From positions 63,809,850 to 63,873,849 of the forward strand of contig CM075770.1 of the NCBI GenBank assembly GCA_037974665.1: a stretch of 64,000 nucleotides of DNA. Direction: 5' to 3'. The DNA is from Ehretia macrophylla. Lineage: Eukaryota; Streptophyta; Magnoliopsida; Boraginales; Ehretiaceae. The position numbers were made by a program, and so were the translations under genes. This document shows positions 1 through 12,243 of this stretch, in pieces. Each line of letters begins with the position of its first letter. Within the stretch, counting starts at the first letter, position 1. Below the pieces are notes generated by a model. It was given only the letters and a program-made list of their open reading frames with translations, did no database searches and had not been told where the DNA came from.

Positions 1-232
1 AAATAACAATCTTAGTTGGAAATGAATTTGAGATAGTAAATTTTGAGGCGTTTAGAGAATTAGGCCAAACCAAAGAGCCCAATTACAATCGTTATCCTGC
101 CGGTTTTTCGGGAAATTTTGGAGTTTAGGCCAAAACGTTAAGTGTTAAATCTTAATGAACGGTTAAGTACGAGACATGACTTGAATGTTAGGACTTTAGT
201 CTAACCTTTATAGGCCGGGTTGGGGCGTGATA
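1..232 (+). repeat. 3' tail of the 5' LTR
   Basis: These bases match the last part of the 3' LTR from about 8395 to 8627. The LTR ends here in CGTGATA, where the 3' copy has TGTGACA, and is followed directly by the primer binding site region. Compared with the 3' copy it lacks several bases near 210 and carries scattered substitutions, which indicates an old insertion. Confidence 0.9.
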
Positions 233-246
233 CCTTAGAACCAGAA

Positions 247-258
247 TGTTATCAGAGC
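247..258 (+). other. Primer binding site (initiator Met tRNA)
   Basis: TGTTATCAGAGC lies 14 bp after the LTR end. It differs by one base from TGGTATCAGAGC, the plant initiator methionine tRNA primer site seen intact in the other elements of this window (23613, 45423, 52203, 55781). Confidence 0.85.
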
Positions 259-500
259 TTAGATTGCTTAAGCCGGGTTTAACTCTCGGACCGTGGGTAG
301 AGCCCTAAGATAATTAGGATGACTTGTTTATGTGTTATTGTGTGATAATGTTAAATGTGCCTTCTATGTTTTATGTGTCTAAGTGTTTAACATGCCTTAG
401 TTGTTTCTAGAATTGTATCTATATTATGTTGCATATCTTATGCATTAGATTCTTAATTGTCATATGTCAATAAATTGTGCATCGTAATCTGTGCCTATAG
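259..500 (+). other. Untranslated leader of the chromovirus
   Basis: A T-rich stretch between primer binding site and gag start, with no coding potential that I can support. Its first 50 bp recur after the LTR at 23598, which helps identify that truncated copy as the same family. Confidence 0.7.
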
Positions 501-1337
501 ATGGCTAGCCCTAGTACCCGTACTACTAATAGGAGTGGTGAACCCTAAGAGACTGAAGATGCCTATCAAACTAATCCCGGTATAGCTATGTTTAATATGA
601 TGGCAAATGCCATGGATCGTGTATCACGAGTGATGGAGCGGCAAGATGCACGTGAAGCCAACAACAACAACAATATCAACAACAGGAATGAGGGTAACCA
701 TGGGAGACATAGCAGAATTAGGAAGTTCCTTGACTTTCGCCCTTCTAAATTCCACGGGGAAGCTGATGATGAGAAAGCAGAGGCTTGGCTGTCCGAGATT
801 AAGAAGATTTTTAGGCCACTTGATTATACTGATGAAGAAAATGTGGAGTTTGCGGTGTTTTTGTTGCACGAGGATTCTGAACATTGGTGGCACACTGTAG
901 AAGCACTGTGGGAAACTGATCAGACACCTCGCTTGTTGGGTAACTTCGTTAAGGCATTTAAGGAGAAATATGTACCTACAGTCTCTAGGCAGAGGCGAGC
1001 TGAGGAGTTCATGCACTTGACCTAGGGTAACATGACGGTGGCCCAGTACGAGGCTCGTTTTGACCGACTGTCCCGTTATGCTCAATATATGGTTAGTACT
1101 CCGGAGGCGAAGATGTGGAAATTTACTACTGGATTGAGGCCAGAGATTCAGGACCAGTTGGCTTCTCATGACTTCGATACCTATTCTGCTCTCTTTGCTG
1201 CTGCCTCTTGAGTTGAGAAGAGGAAACTAAATGGAGCCGGTTCGAGTCAGCCGAACAAGAAACCATACCAGCCTCCAGGTCAGCAGAGGAAATTCTAGAG
1301 TCAGAGTCGTAATCAGGGCTCAAGCCAGAGTAGGCCA
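501..1337 (+). pseudogene. gag (capsid) region, interrupted by four stops
   Basis: One frame runs from ATG 501 into the protease region at 1338. It is broken by TAA 546, TAG 1023, TGA 1209 and TAG 1296. Gag packages the element RNA into virus-like particles in the cytoplasm. The frame has a polar, asparagine-rich stretch, then a typical plant gypsy capsid core: a FxG-type phrase around 750, a WL motif near 787, and a segment beginning MTVAQYE after the stop at 1023. Each stop is one C-to-T change away from the codon expected at that place. The start at 501 is chosen because it is the first in-frame ATG after the leader and because the frame stays gag-like from there. Confidence 0.85.
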
Positions 1338-3731
1338 GTGAATAACCGTGGCCCGACAAAAGCGCCATCAGCCTCTTCCGCCCGCGGATCCACAAGTGGT
1401 TCACCTGCTACTCAGTCCATCAGCTATTCTTATTGTGACAGGAAGGGGCATACCGAGGCCCAATGTTGGAGGAAGTCAGGACGTTGTATGAGATGTAGCA
1501 GTGATCAGCATCAGATCAAGGATTGCCCTAAACGGCAAGCAGGGCAGAATCAGGGTAAACCAGCTGCTAGAGGCAAGACTCCAGTTCCTAGAGTCCAGGC
1601 TCGAGCCTATGCTATTGAGTGCGAGGAGATTCCAGATGAGACCGCTGTTGTTGAAGGTACATTCTTCATACTGAATCAACCTGTTAGGGTGTTAATTGAT
1701 CCAGGTGCTACTCATTCATTTATTACTCCCTTATGTGTGGAACGTGTGAAACTGAAAGTTGTATGTTTGCCATACGAGGTAGAAGTTGGTACTCCAATGG
1801 GTTCTAAACTTGTAACTAGCTCAGCTTGTAAAGCATGTAAAATCCAAATTAAGGATAGGGAATTCTCAGCCAATCTTATTGTATTACCTTTTAGAGATTA
1901 TGAGGTCATTTTAGGGATGGACTGGCTGGCAAAACATCATGTCCAACTAGATTTCCGGGCGAAGATTATAACGTTCCGGGTACCTGATCAACCGATACTG
2001 GAGGTTACGGGTCGAAGAGATTTCATCAGGAGTTCTATCATTTCATCTACAAAAGCAGTAAAGTCCTTGAGGAAAGGGTGCTGCGGATACTTGGCTTACC
2101 TTATCAACAAGCCATCGGACAAAGCTAAGTTGGAGGAGATGCCAGTGATCAACGACTATACGGATGTGTTTCCAGAAGAATTGCCTAGTTTACCCCTAAA
2201 TCAGGAGATCGAGTTTGTCATAGAGCTACTGCCTGACGCCCAACCGATATCTAAAGCTCCCTATCACATGGCACCGGCCGAGCTACAAGAATTGAAGGAC
2301 CAATTGCAAGGATTGCTGAAGAAGGGGTTTGTTCAATCGAGTTCTTCACCGTGGGGTGCGCCAGTTCTATTTGTAAAGAAGAAAGACGGAACGTTGAGGC
2401 TTTGCATCGATTATCGAGGATTGAACCAAGTGACTGTCAAGAATAAATACCCACTTCCACTGATCGACGAGTTGTTTGATCAACTGCAAGGAGCCAAAGT
2501 GTATTCGAAACTCGACTTGAGACAAGGGTATTATCAGTTACGGATCAAAAAGGAAGATGTGCCTAAAATGGCTTTTAGGACGAGATATGGGCATTATGAA
2601 TATGTAGTGATGCCTTTTGGATTAACTAATGCCCCTGCGGCTATTATGGACTTGATGCACAGGGTGTTTCAACCCTACTTGGACCAATTTGTGGTGATTT
2701 TCATTGATGATATTTTGGTATACTCGAAATCTGAGGCGGAGCATGAGCAACATCTGCGGTTGGTACTGCAGAAACTTCGAGAGCATCAATTGTATGCAAA
2801 GTTTAGCAAGTGTGAATTTTGGTTGCAGCAGATTGCATTTTTGGGGCATATCATATCCCAAGAGGGAATAGCGGTGGATCCATCAAAGATAGAAGCAGTA
2901 ATGTCTTGGAAGAAGCCGGAAAATGTTACGGAAGTTCGGAGTTTTCTTGGTCTAGCCGGCTATTATCGGAGATTCATGAAGGATTTCTCTAAGATTGCAG
3001 GACCGCTTACAAAGCTCACTCAAAAGAAAACAAAGTTTGTGTGGGATGATAAGTGCAAGAACAGCTTCCAAGAATTGAAGAAAAGATTGACTACCGCACC
3101 TGTTCTTGCATTGCCTGAAGGGAGTCAAGGCTTTGTAATCTATAGCGATGCTTCCAAGGAAGGATTGGGTTGTGTGCTGATGCAAAATGGAAGAGTGATT
3201 GCGTATGCTTCTAGGAAACCAAAGCCGTATGAAGTGAATTACCCGACGCATGATTTGGAGTTAGCGACTATTGTGTTTGTACTCAAGAAATGGAGGCATT
3301 ATCTGTGGGGTAACAAGTTTGAGGTATTTACTGATCACAAGAGCTTGAAATACTTGTTCTCTCAAAAGGAGTTGAATATGAGGCAAAGGCGGTGGATGGA
3401 GCTTTTGGATGATTATAACTACACAATCAATTATGTGCCCGGTAGAACAAATGTAGTTGCAGATGCCTTAAGTAGAAAAACAAGCATGGCAAAACTTGAA
3501 GTCAAGGTACAGGAGTTGTTGGAGGAAGCATTTTTGTGGAAGCCACAATTGACTCATTACTTTTTGCCACTCCACAAGTTCAATCGACTTTGTTGCCTGA
3601 GTTACGAGAGGCTCAACAGAAGGACCAATAATTTCAGAAGATTAAAGAAAGCAACGCGGATTTCAAGTTTCATGATGATGGCATTTGGAGGTTTAGGAAT
3701 CGAATTTGTGTTCCCAATGAGCCAGAGCTGA
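1338..3731 (+). pseudogene. Zinc knuckle, protease, reverse transcriptase and RNase H part of gag-pol
   Basis: The longest open stretch of the element (797 codons); it is the continuation of the gag frame, so its ATG is probably not a true start. In order: a CCHC zinc knuckle (CX2CX4HX4C) near residues 50-63; an aspartic protease with active site D121-P-G, where most relatives have DSG, followed by ATHSF; reverse transcriptase with the first catalytic Asp at about residue 393 (KLDL) and the FIDD pair at 457-458; RNase H with Asp at about 604 (YSDAS), then a TDHKSL motif and a DALSRK end. These enzymes mature the polyprotein and copy the RNA into DNA. The frame is lost between about 3530 and 3565: translation runs out of frame to the stop at 3731, while the family-like sequence resumes in another frame. 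Confidence 0.92.
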
Positions 3732-4015
3732 AAAAGAAGATTCTTGAGAAAGCCCATAATTCAAGATATACTATTCACCCCGGCAGAACAAAGATGTACT
3801 GGGATTTGAAGCAACACTATTGGTGGAATAACATGAAAAGAGAAATTGCGGAGTTTGTGGCACGGTGTTTGACTTGCCAGAGAGTCAAAGCGGAACATCA
3901 ACGACCCGCAGGTTTACTTCAGCCGTTGGAGATTCCTCAATGGAAATGGGAACATATCACTATGGATTTTGTTATGGACCTGCCCAGATCGCAAAAGGGT
4001 CATGACGCCGTTTAG
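3566..4015 (+). pseudogene. Integrase N-terminal zinc domain and start of catalytic core
   Basis: After a frame change, family-like sequence resumes here and is broken by TAA at 3629 and TAG at 4013. It contains the HHCC zinc-binding domain of integrase (two His around 3760-3782 and a CLTC pair near 3869-3880) and the first catalytic Asp (codon 3965, in TMDFVMDLP). Integrase inserts the new DNA copy into the chromosome. Just after 4015, about 8 bp appear to be missing (near 4027), which removes conserved residues and shifts the frame again. Confidence 0.87.
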
Positions 4016-4028
4016 GTCATAGTGGATT

Positions 4029-4685
4029 AAGTCGGCACACTTTTTACCGATGAACAAGGAGGATAGTCCCGAGAAATTGGGAGATATGTATGTAGCGGAG
4101 ATTGTAAGGTTGCACGGGATGCCTGTGAGTATTGTATCGGATAAGAATCCTCATTTTACTTCTCGATTTTGGAAGAGATTGCAAGAAGCTTTGGGAATGA
4201 AGTTGAGTTTCAGCACGGCTTATCACCCTCAGACTGATGGACAATCGGAGAGGACTATTCAAATTCTGGAGGATATGCTGAGGGCGTGTGTTTTGAATTT
4301 CGAAAAAAGTTGGGAGAAATATCTATCCCTAGCGGAGTTCGCTTATAATAATAGTTATCAGGCCACTATTGGGATGGCCCCATTTGAGGCGTTGTATGGA
4401 CGTAAGTGTCGATCCCCAATTTACTGGGATGAAGTAGGTGAGACGAAGACTTTTGACCCGACCCTTTTACCTGAACTCATGAAGACTGTTGACAATATCC
4501 ACCTCATCCGGAAATGGATGCTTACCGCCCAGAGCAGGCAGAAGAGTTATGCAGACCGACGGAGACAGAGTCTCGAGTTTGAGGTTGGCGACAAGGTGTT
4601 CTTGAAGATATCACCTCGGAGGGGACTGATTAAACATGGCAAGGGTGGAAAGTTGAGCCCGAGGTTTGTAGGACCATTGAGATAG
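4029..4685 (+). pseudogene. Integrase catalytic core and C-terminal part
   Basis: Open from about 4029; the first ATG is 4050. It carries the second catalytic Asp (codon 4140, VSDKNPHF) and the catalytic Glu (codon 4248, TDGQSERT), then the GKYQ-type C-terminal segment ending in PRFVGP. The phrase SDKNP differs from the usual SDRDP by changes compatible with G-to-A decay. A single missing base near 4678 shifts the frame and produces the stop at 4683-4685. Confidence 0.9.
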
Positions 4686-4981
4686 TTGAGAAGGTTGGCA
4701 AATTGGCGTATCGCCTAGTATTACCCCAGAACCTCTCCAATATTCACGACGTCTTTCAAGTTTCGATGCTGCGGAAGTATTGTCCTGATCCGTCACACAT
4801 CTTGGAGCAAGAGCCATTGCAGCTTCGGGAGAACTTGTCTTACAAGGAGAATCCCATTCGGATCCTTGACCAGCAGGATCGGGAGTTGCACAACAGAACT
4901 ATACCTGTGGTGAAAGTGCTGTGGGATCATCATGGAGTTGAAGAAGCAACGTGGGAAAGGCGAGACCAGATGGAGCAGTAA
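4679..4981 (+). pseudogene. Integrase tail with chromodomain-like end
   Basis: This continues the integrase in the next frame to TAA 4979. The text includes YRLVLP, NIHDVFQVSMLRKY and, near the end, VVKVLWDHHGVEEATWE. The last phrase is the degenerate chromodomain typical of Tekay/Del chromoviruses, thought to steer integration toward heterochromatin marks. The stop may itself be a C-to-T change, since a few more family-like codons follow it. Confidence 0.85.
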
Positions 4982-5030
4982 TATCCAGCTTTATTTCAAG
5001 GTAATGTTGAATTTCGGGACGAAATTCTTT

Positions 5031-5044
5031 TAAGGAGTGGAGGA
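5031..5044 (+). other. Polypurine tract
   Basis: TAAGGAGTGGAGGA directly abuts the 3' LTR start TGTGAG. It primes plus-strand DNA synthesis. One T interrupts the purines, whereas the tracts at 47269 and 53251 are uninterrupted. Confidence 0.85.
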
Positions 5045-8000
5045 TGTGAGGCCCGACCCTGATTGGCGTACGATACCTCGTTTCGTGTGCCCTAACCTAG
5101 ATTTGCGTGCCTTGACCTAGGTTTAAGAATTGTGTTCATTATATGTGCCATGCATTGAATTACGTGCATTCATTTAGGGTAGCGTGCATTTACTTGAAAA
5201 ATGTGCGTTCATCTCGTAGTTCATGTCCTACCTTGTAGTGCGTGCCCTAGACCTAGGAAAGCGTGCCCTCACGCTAATCAAGAAAGCATCTTACACAAAG
5301 CACTAGACTATTAAACAATCCTACAAAATCCACTATCAATATTATAATCCTAATTCAACTCACTAGAAGACAAAATAACACAAAAAGCTAGACATTCCTT
5401 ATTCTTTGTCCTTTATTCTTTTTGCACTTTCAAGACACAATTAAAATAATGTTCAAAGATGACAAAAATTCAGAATTTGTGTAGCCTTGGCCGACCACTA
5501 GGAGATGTTTTGCACGCATGTTTAATTCAAAATGATTCTAGACAAGTCATGACACAAAAACACTTATCAATGCTTAAAAAATTGCTCAAATTCCCCTCAA
5601 TTTCTTCACCTTGCTCGACCAAACAATCATGCCCATGCTAGCAATTTTAAATTCCATCTTGAAGACACAAAAAAAAAATCAGATTTTAATAGCCCAAGGC
5701 CGACCACTTGCTTTGATGAATGCAAAATCTTTATTCCTTGTCATATTTTTGTCATTTCTTCATTTCTTCCTCAACTTCTCTCTCTCCCTCTCATTCTCCT
5801 CACTATCTCTCGGCCTTAGCTGAATCTCTCCACCTCCTTGCTCATCTTCTTCATCATATGGTGCATCAAGACAAGCAACCATCGAAGAAGCTCAAGCAAA
5901 CTAGCTAGAGTGCGAAAATCATACATGCATGTCCTTTGAAGTTTCTATTCGGCCATAGGTAAGTTTCTTGGCTTCCATTTCCTTTCTTCTTGTTCTAACC
6001 TCATGCATGCACTAAGAGATTGATCACTAGGCTAGGAAAAATAGAGAAAACCAAGTTGGAATCTCGGCTAAGCAAGAAGAAGATGAGATTTGAGCTTCAA
6101 CACGTTTTTGTGCATCTTCTTGGTTGTTTGCTAAGTTGAGGGCTAAAATCTTTTGAAAGTCCTTCAAAAATCCACATGAATGCTCATTAAAGTATGTATT
6201 TGCTTCTGTACTTGAGTTATATGTTCGTTCATAAGCTTTTGCAACCATGCATGGCAAGATCTTGGCTTGAAAGTGATTATAGGTAAAGTCGGATTGTTGA
6301 CAACTCTCTGACCAGTTTGTTTCGAGGTAAGTTTAGCTAGGCAAATGATGTTGAAAATTCATGAACATTGGTAGGTCACTAGTTTGGACGGTTTGGAACA
6401 TTTTTTGCCGAAATAGGCCAAAGCTAATTTTGACTCTAAGGTCCTCAAAATGGCATATCTTTAAACTGTATCCAAATCTGGAAATCTGGAAAAATGAAGC
6501 AGGTTTTGGCATATGCACTGACCTTGTAGAACGAACCAGATTTGACTTAGTAACTAATTTCCAAAATGCATGAAATTTGGTTTACTGCTATATTTTTCAG
6601 TTCTTGACATATTTGTCAGAAATGGACTAAGGCTGAATCTGACCCTAAGGACCTCAAAAACATCAATTATCGAAATGTGTGCAAATCTGGACAGTTTTGT
6701 GCTATCCCACTGTTTCGGCTATATCTAATGATCCCGAACTCCAATTGATGCAAGGTTTGTTTCGGATTTTAGTTAACTTCTTAAGCTTTAATTGACATAT
6801 TATTCACTGGAATCGGAGATTGTTTGCTTATCTTAATGTTTGTGAGAAAACAACCTATTGCAGTGAGGGTTTCACTTATTTATATGCTTGGAAAAATTGT
6901 TGTAACCTCTCTTGTGGTGTAAATTGCTAGGAATTGTGGTGTTGGGATGTTGTGTGGACTGTTTGAGAACTTGAGGATGTTTGAATTAAATGATGCATGA
7001 CTTGAGATTGACTTTGAGTTGACTTAGGGTTGAATCACACGGTTAAGCATGAAACGGAAACCCTAATGACTAGTTAGGCTTGCTAAGTGTTGATCATTTG
7101 GATATTGTGTGGAATTATATGCTTAGTAGGCTGCCCGTAAATGCCTTTATAGTCCTAAATGTGATTTTGATCATTGCAAGTTGACAAATGGGCTTTTCTT
7201 GCATCTGAATCCACGTAGATGTTGTTGCATGTTGAGTAATCCTGTCACCTGATTACGTGGACTTCGAAATGAGTTATATGGCTTGATTTACATGTGTTTC
7301 ACGGCTGCCCGTTTAATGTTCATATAACTCTATATGCCGTTCAAGTAAAATTACTTGTCTTATCGTGCCCTGCCTGTTTACTTGCCAATGTGCAATCTTA
7401 TGACTGTCTGGAGGCAACATACTTTGTTGTCCTCCTAACGTGATATGTTAATTTCATAAATATGCACTGCATACAAGGTTACAACCTTTCCTGTCGGAAT
7501 GGTAGCGATCACGCACACCGGGCGGTATCGGGCTTGCCGGTGCACCTGTGACTACCATGGTGCCATTCCCTCTCTCGCTTGGGGGCTAAACTTCTTCAAA
7601 GAGTTGGGCGGTAGGATTTAGGGGTACATCCGGAGTACACCCACCTGGCGTATTTGGGGAATGATTTGAAGTCGGCCGCAACAACTGATTCTGGAACTGA
7701 TCTGAGAGCAAAAGCTCACTGTATCCTTTTTACTATCTGTATAAGTACTCTCGCTTGGTTCCTACAGAATCTCGGGGAGAAAAGACTGGTATTTCTGTTC
7801 CTGTACTTGTATTATTATTATATTTATGCTTGCAAAAGGATTTCATAAGTTGAACCTAAAAATGAGTTTCAAAACCTATTTCTTGTTCCCCCTCGCTGAG
7901 TTCATAAGGACTCACCCTCTTTTATCATCTCAGGTGAAGAAGATCCAGAACAGGTACCCGAGGACGGTGTGCCTAACGATGAATCCTTGGAGTGATTGCC

Positions 8001-8627
8001 TGTCTTGTGTGCTTTGCGTGATAGTGGCTACTTGTGAACTCTATGCTACTTGAAGACTATTTCTTTTACGTTGCTTGCTATTTGTAATGTAAAAAGACCC
8101 CCGTTGTAATTTGGGATCTAATTTTGGTTTGTACTGATATTGTTAGACAGATACTAGACACTACTATAATCGTTTTGCTATTATTACTGCTAGTATCTAT
8201 CATAGGTTATGACATATTAGTTAAGGACTAAGTAAATGAACCTATCCAATCTTAAACAGGCACTCGCTATTAAGCTAAGATCAACAGGAACTTTTATAAC
8301 GAGGATAAACAAACAAACGAGACATAGTATCATGCTAGGTTGTAAATCAAACGACAAATCAAGATAACCAATAGGCATTTCAATTGATGATAAATAGCAA
8401 TCTTAGTTGGAAATGAATTTGAGATAACAAATTTTGAGGCGTTTAGAGAATTAGGCCAAACCAAAGAGCCCAATTATAGCCGTTATGCTGTCGGTTTTAC
8501 GGGAAATTTTGGAGTTTAGGCCAAAATGTTAAGTGTTAAATCTTAATGAACGGTTAAGTACAAGACGTGACTTGAATGTTAGTTCACACCCTAGTCTAAC
8601 CTTTATAGGCCGAGTTGGGGTGTGACA
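5045..8627 (+). repeat. 3' LTR of the chromovirus (3583 bp)
   Basis: Begins TGTGAGGCCCGACC and ends TGTGACA, with the expected TG...CA borders. The sequence after it (CTACGGGAAGCGAAG) is 5S spacer. It contains pyrimidine-rich tracts around 5760-5840, a splice-donor-like GGTAAGTTT at 5958, a stem-loop at 7502-7555, a conserved block at 7606-7648, and an acceptor-like CTCAG at 7929-7933. I see no credible protein gene. The small open frames at 5459-5908, 6361-6573 and 7654-8053 are not shared as proteins with relatives that I recognise. Confidence 0.93.
7502..7555 (+). other. Conserved LTR stem-loop
   Basis: GTAG-TCAC at the 5' side can pair with GTGACTAC at the 3' side (with a bulge), and CACCGG pairs with CCGGTG inside. 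The loop holds GGGCTTGCCGGTG, also found in the unrelated-looking LTRs at 49686, 53264 and 56842. Such a structure would be present in the RNA if this part is transcribed. Confidence 0.5.
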
Positions 8628-8734
8628 CTACGGGAAGCGAAGTTGTCTTGCCCATAGTGTCGTGCGATTCGATAATAGAAATGTGGTGGATAAAGTATCT
8701 TGGCAACCCTAACCGGCAAAAAAAATTGAAAAGG

Positions 8735-8853
8735 GGGGTACAACACGAAGACTTCCCAGGGGGTCACCCATCCTAGTACTACTCTTGCCCAAGCATGCTT
8801 AACTTCGGACATCTGATGGGATCCGGTGCATTAGTGCTTGTATGATCCCACCC
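8735..8853 (-). rRNA. 5S rRNA: 5S rRNA copy 1
   Basis: 119 bp. By-eye changes from plant consensus: A box 1, C box 0, about eight in all, including CCCACCC instead of CGCACCC at the 5' end of the gene. Only 107 bp from the 3' LTR, on the gene's 3' side. Confidence 0.9.
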
Positions 8854-9411
8854 GTCACGTTGAGGGCATAATTCCTTTATGTGTTAACGGTTTACAGTCC
8901 CAACCTAGAGAGATGGCCCATTCAAAATGCCCAATGGGCATAACGACAACCCATCCACTTCAACAACGTAGCATCCTCGTAAGACGAGATATCAACGCAT
9001 TGTAGGGGACTGTAATATCACACGAGTTAGGTTGTCGTCCTTTTAACAGCTCACGACGTACGATCCAGAACGAAAAAATAGAGCAAAAGAAGAAAAGTGG
9101 CCTGAAACTGATGAAAACGTTTGATTTTGGGCTCCAAAAATAGGTGTAGTCGAGCAGGCTTACTACTACATCGTATAGCTCTCGGAGAGCTTTCCAACGG
9201 TATGTTGTGCTTCGCGTAACTACTTACGAATTAAAAGTTATGGGCACCGAAGCGACGGAGACCTGGTCACAATCCCTACGCCCTCGGTTTGCGCGTCCAG
9301 CCTCTACGTGAAGCGAAGTTTTCCTGCCCAAGGTGCCATGGGATTCGGTAATAGAAATGTGGTGGATAAAGTATCTTGGCAACCCAAACTGGGCAAAAAA
9401 TAATTGTAAAG

Positions 9412-9530
9412 GGGGTGCAACACGAGGACTTCCCAAGGGGTCACCTGTCCTAGTACTACTCTCGCCCAAACATGCTGAACTTCGGAGTTCTGATGGTATC
9501 CAGTGAACTAGTGCTGGTATGGTCGCACCC
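9412..9530 (-). rRNA. 5S rRNA: 5S rRNA copy 2
   Basis: 119 bp. A box 3 changes, C box 3 changes; both promoter elements look damaged. Confidence 0.88.
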
Positions 9531-10090
9531 GTCATGTTGAGGGAACAAATCCTTTATGTGTTGATGTTTCATAGTCCCAGCCCAATGAGATGGCCCATTC
9601 AAAAGGTCCAATGGGCTTAACGACAACCCATCCTCTTCAACAACGCAGCACCCTCGTAAGATGTGATATCGACGCATTTTAAGGCCCTGTAATATCTGGT
9701 AAGTTAGGTTGTCGTCCTTTTAACAGCTCACGACGTACGATCCGGGACGGAAAAATAGAGCAAAAGAAGAAAAGTGGCCCAAAACTGATCAAAATGTTCA
9801 ATTTTGGGCTCTAAAAATGCGCGTAGTGGAGCAAGCATGTTGCCCCCATCTTGGAGCTCTCGGAGAGCTTTCCAACGGTATGCTGTGCGTAGTGTAACTC
9901 CTTACGAATCAAAAGTTATGGGCACCGAAGCGATGGAGACCTGGTCACAAGCACCACGCCCTTGATTTGCGGGTCCAGCCAATACGTGAAGCGAAGTTGT
10001 CTTGCCCAAGGTGCCGTGGGATTCGGTAATAGAAATATGGCGGATAAAGAATCTTCGCAACCCTAATCGGGGCAAAAAAAATGGAAAAGT

Positions 10091-10209
10091 GGGGTGCAAT
10101 AGGAGGACTTCCTAGGAGGTAACCCATCCTAGTACTACTCTCGCCCAAGCACGCTTAACTTCGGAGTTCTGATGGGATCCGATGCACTAGTACTGGTATG
10201 ATCGCACTC
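10091..10209 (-). rRNA. 5S rRNA: 5S rRNA copy 3
   Basis: 119 bp. A box matches consensus, C box 3 changes. The gene's second base is altered (CACTC on the plus strand). Confidence 0.88.
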
Positions 10210-10769
10210 GTCATATTGTGGGCACAAATACTTTATGTGTTGACGGTTCACAGTCCCAGCCCAGAGAGATGGCCAATTCAAAAGGCCCAAAAGGCTTAAC
10301 GACAACCCATCTACTTCAACAACGCAGCATCCTCGCAAGACGTGATATTGACGCGTTGTAGGGCCTTTTGATATCCTGCGAGTTAGGTTGTCGTCCTTTT
10401 AATAGCTCACGACGTACAATCCGGGACAGAAAAAGAGAGCAAAAGAAGAAAAGTGTCCCAAACCTGATGAAAATGTTCAATTTTGGGCTCTGAAAATAGG
10501 CGCAGCCGAGCAGGCTTGCTGCCCCCGTTGTAGAGCTCTTGGAGACCTTTCCAACGATATGTTATGCGCCACGTAACACCTTACGGATCAAAAGTTATAG
10601 GCACCGGAGCGACGGATACCTAGTGACAAGTGCCACGCCCTCGGTTTGCGGGCCCAGCCTCTACGTGAAGTGATGTTGTTTTGCCCAAGGTGCCTTGGGA
10701 TTCAGTAATAGAATTGTGATGGATAAAGTATCCTGGAACCCCTAAGTAGGGCAAAAAAAATTGAAAAGG

Positions 10770-10888
10770 GGGGTGCAACACGGGGGCTGCCCAGGGGGTG
10801 ACCCATCTTAGTACTACTCTGGCCCAAGCACGCCTATCTTCGAAGGTTTGATGGGATCCCGTACATTAGTGCTGGTATGATCACACTC
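10770..10888 (-). rRNA. 5S rRNA: 5S rRNA copy 4
   Basis: 119 bp. A box 2, C box 2; many further changes around 10845-10855, making this one of the more decayed copies. Confidence 0.87.
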
Positions 10889-11447
10889 GTCATGTTGTGG
10901 GCACAAATCCTTTAAGTGTTGGAGGTTCACAGTCCCAACCCAGAGAGATGCCCCATTCAAAGCCCCAAAGGGCTTAACGATAACTCATCCACTTCTACAA
11001 TGCAGCATCCTCGCAAGACGTGATATCGATGCATTGTAGGGCCCTCTAATGTCCCGCGAGTTAGGTTATTGTCCTTTTAACAGCTCACAATGTACGATCC
11101 GGGATGGAAAAACAGAGCAAAAGAAGAAAAGTATACCGAAATAGATGAAAACGTTCGATTTTGGGCTCCAAAAATGGACACAGCCAAGCAAGCTTGCAGC
11201 CCACGTCATAGAGCTCTCGAAGAGCTTTTCAACGGTATCCTGTGCGCCGCGTAACTCCTTACGGATCAAAAGTTATGGGCACCGGAGCGACGGCTACCTG
11301 GTCACAAGCCCTACGCCCTCGGTTTGTGGGCCCAGCCTCCACGTGAAGCGAAGTTGTCTTGCCCAAGGTGCCGTGGATTTCGGTAAAAGAAATATGGTGG
11401 ATAAAGTATCTTGACAACCTTAACCGGGGCAAAAAAAATTGAAAAAG

Positions 11448-11566
11448 GGAGTGCAACATGAGGACTTCCTAGGGGGTCACCCATCCTAGTACTACTCTCG
11501 CCCAATCATGCTTAACTTTGGAGTTCTAATGGGATCCGGTGCATTAGTGCTGGTTTGATCGCACCC
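11448..11566 (-). rRNA. 5S rRNA: 5S rRNA copy 5
   Basis: 119 bp. A box 2, C box 1. Several CpG sites are changed to TG. Confidence 0.88.
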
Positions 11567-12124
11567 GTCATGTTGAGGGCACAGTTCCTTTATGTATTGA
11601 CGGTTCACAGTCCCAGCCTAGAGAGATGGCCCACTCAAAAGGCCCAATAGGCTTAACGACCACCCATTCACTTCAACAACGCAGCATCCTCGTAAGACAT
11701 GATATCGATGCATTGTAAGGCCCTGTAATATCCCGCGAGTTGCGTTGTCCTCCTTTTAACAACTCACGACGTACGATCCGGGATGAAAAAAAAACAAAAG
11801 AAGAAAAGTAGCCCGAAACTGATAAAAATGTTCGATTTTGGGCTCAGAAAATAGGAGCAGACAAGCAGGCTCTCTACCCCCGTCGTAGACATCTCGGAGT
11901 GCTTTCCAACGGTATGCTATGAGCCATGAAACTCTTTATGGATCAAAAGTTATGGGCACCGGAGTGACGGAGACTTGGTCACAAGCCCCATGCCCTTGGT
12001 TTGCAGGCCCTGCCTCTACGTGAGGTGAAGTTGTCTTGCCCAAGGAGCTGTGGTGTTCAGTAATAGAAAGGGGGTGGATAAAGCATCTTGGCAAGCTTAA
12101 CCGGGGCAAAAAAAATTGAAACGG

Positions 12125-12243
12125 TGGGTACAACATGAGGACTTCCCAGGGCGTCACCCATCCTTGTACTACTCTCGCCCAAACATGCTTAACTTCGAAT
12201 TTCTGATGGGATTCGGTGTATTAATGCTGGTATGATTGCACCC
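12125..12243 (-). rRNA. 5S rRNA: 5S rRNA copy 6
   Basis: 119 bp. A box 2, C box 1; the CpG near the gene start is TG (GATTGCACCC on the plus strand). Confidence 0.88.

Larger units (their letters stand above)
1..8627 (+). mobile_element. Ty3/gypsy chromovirus (Tekay/Del type), 5' end outside window
   Basis: The element runs from a 5' LTR tail through primer binding site, gag-pol frame and polypurine tract to a complete 3' LTR. The order protease, reverse transcriptase, RNase H, integrase marks it as Ty3/gypsy. LTRs of about 3.58 kb and a chromodomain-like tail after the integrase point to the Tekay/Del chromoviruses. The visible parts of the two LTRs differ by several substitutions and small indels, and the coding frame holds seven stops plus three frame changes, so the copy is old and cannot act on its own. 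Its right end sits in 5S spacer DNA. The left end and the target duplication lie outside the window. Confidence 0.93.

Noticed and set aside
5459..8053. Small open frames inside the 3' LTR
   Set aside because: None has a domain or a family match I recognise. Their counterparts in the LTR at 20035 are only partly kept and differ by frameshifts.
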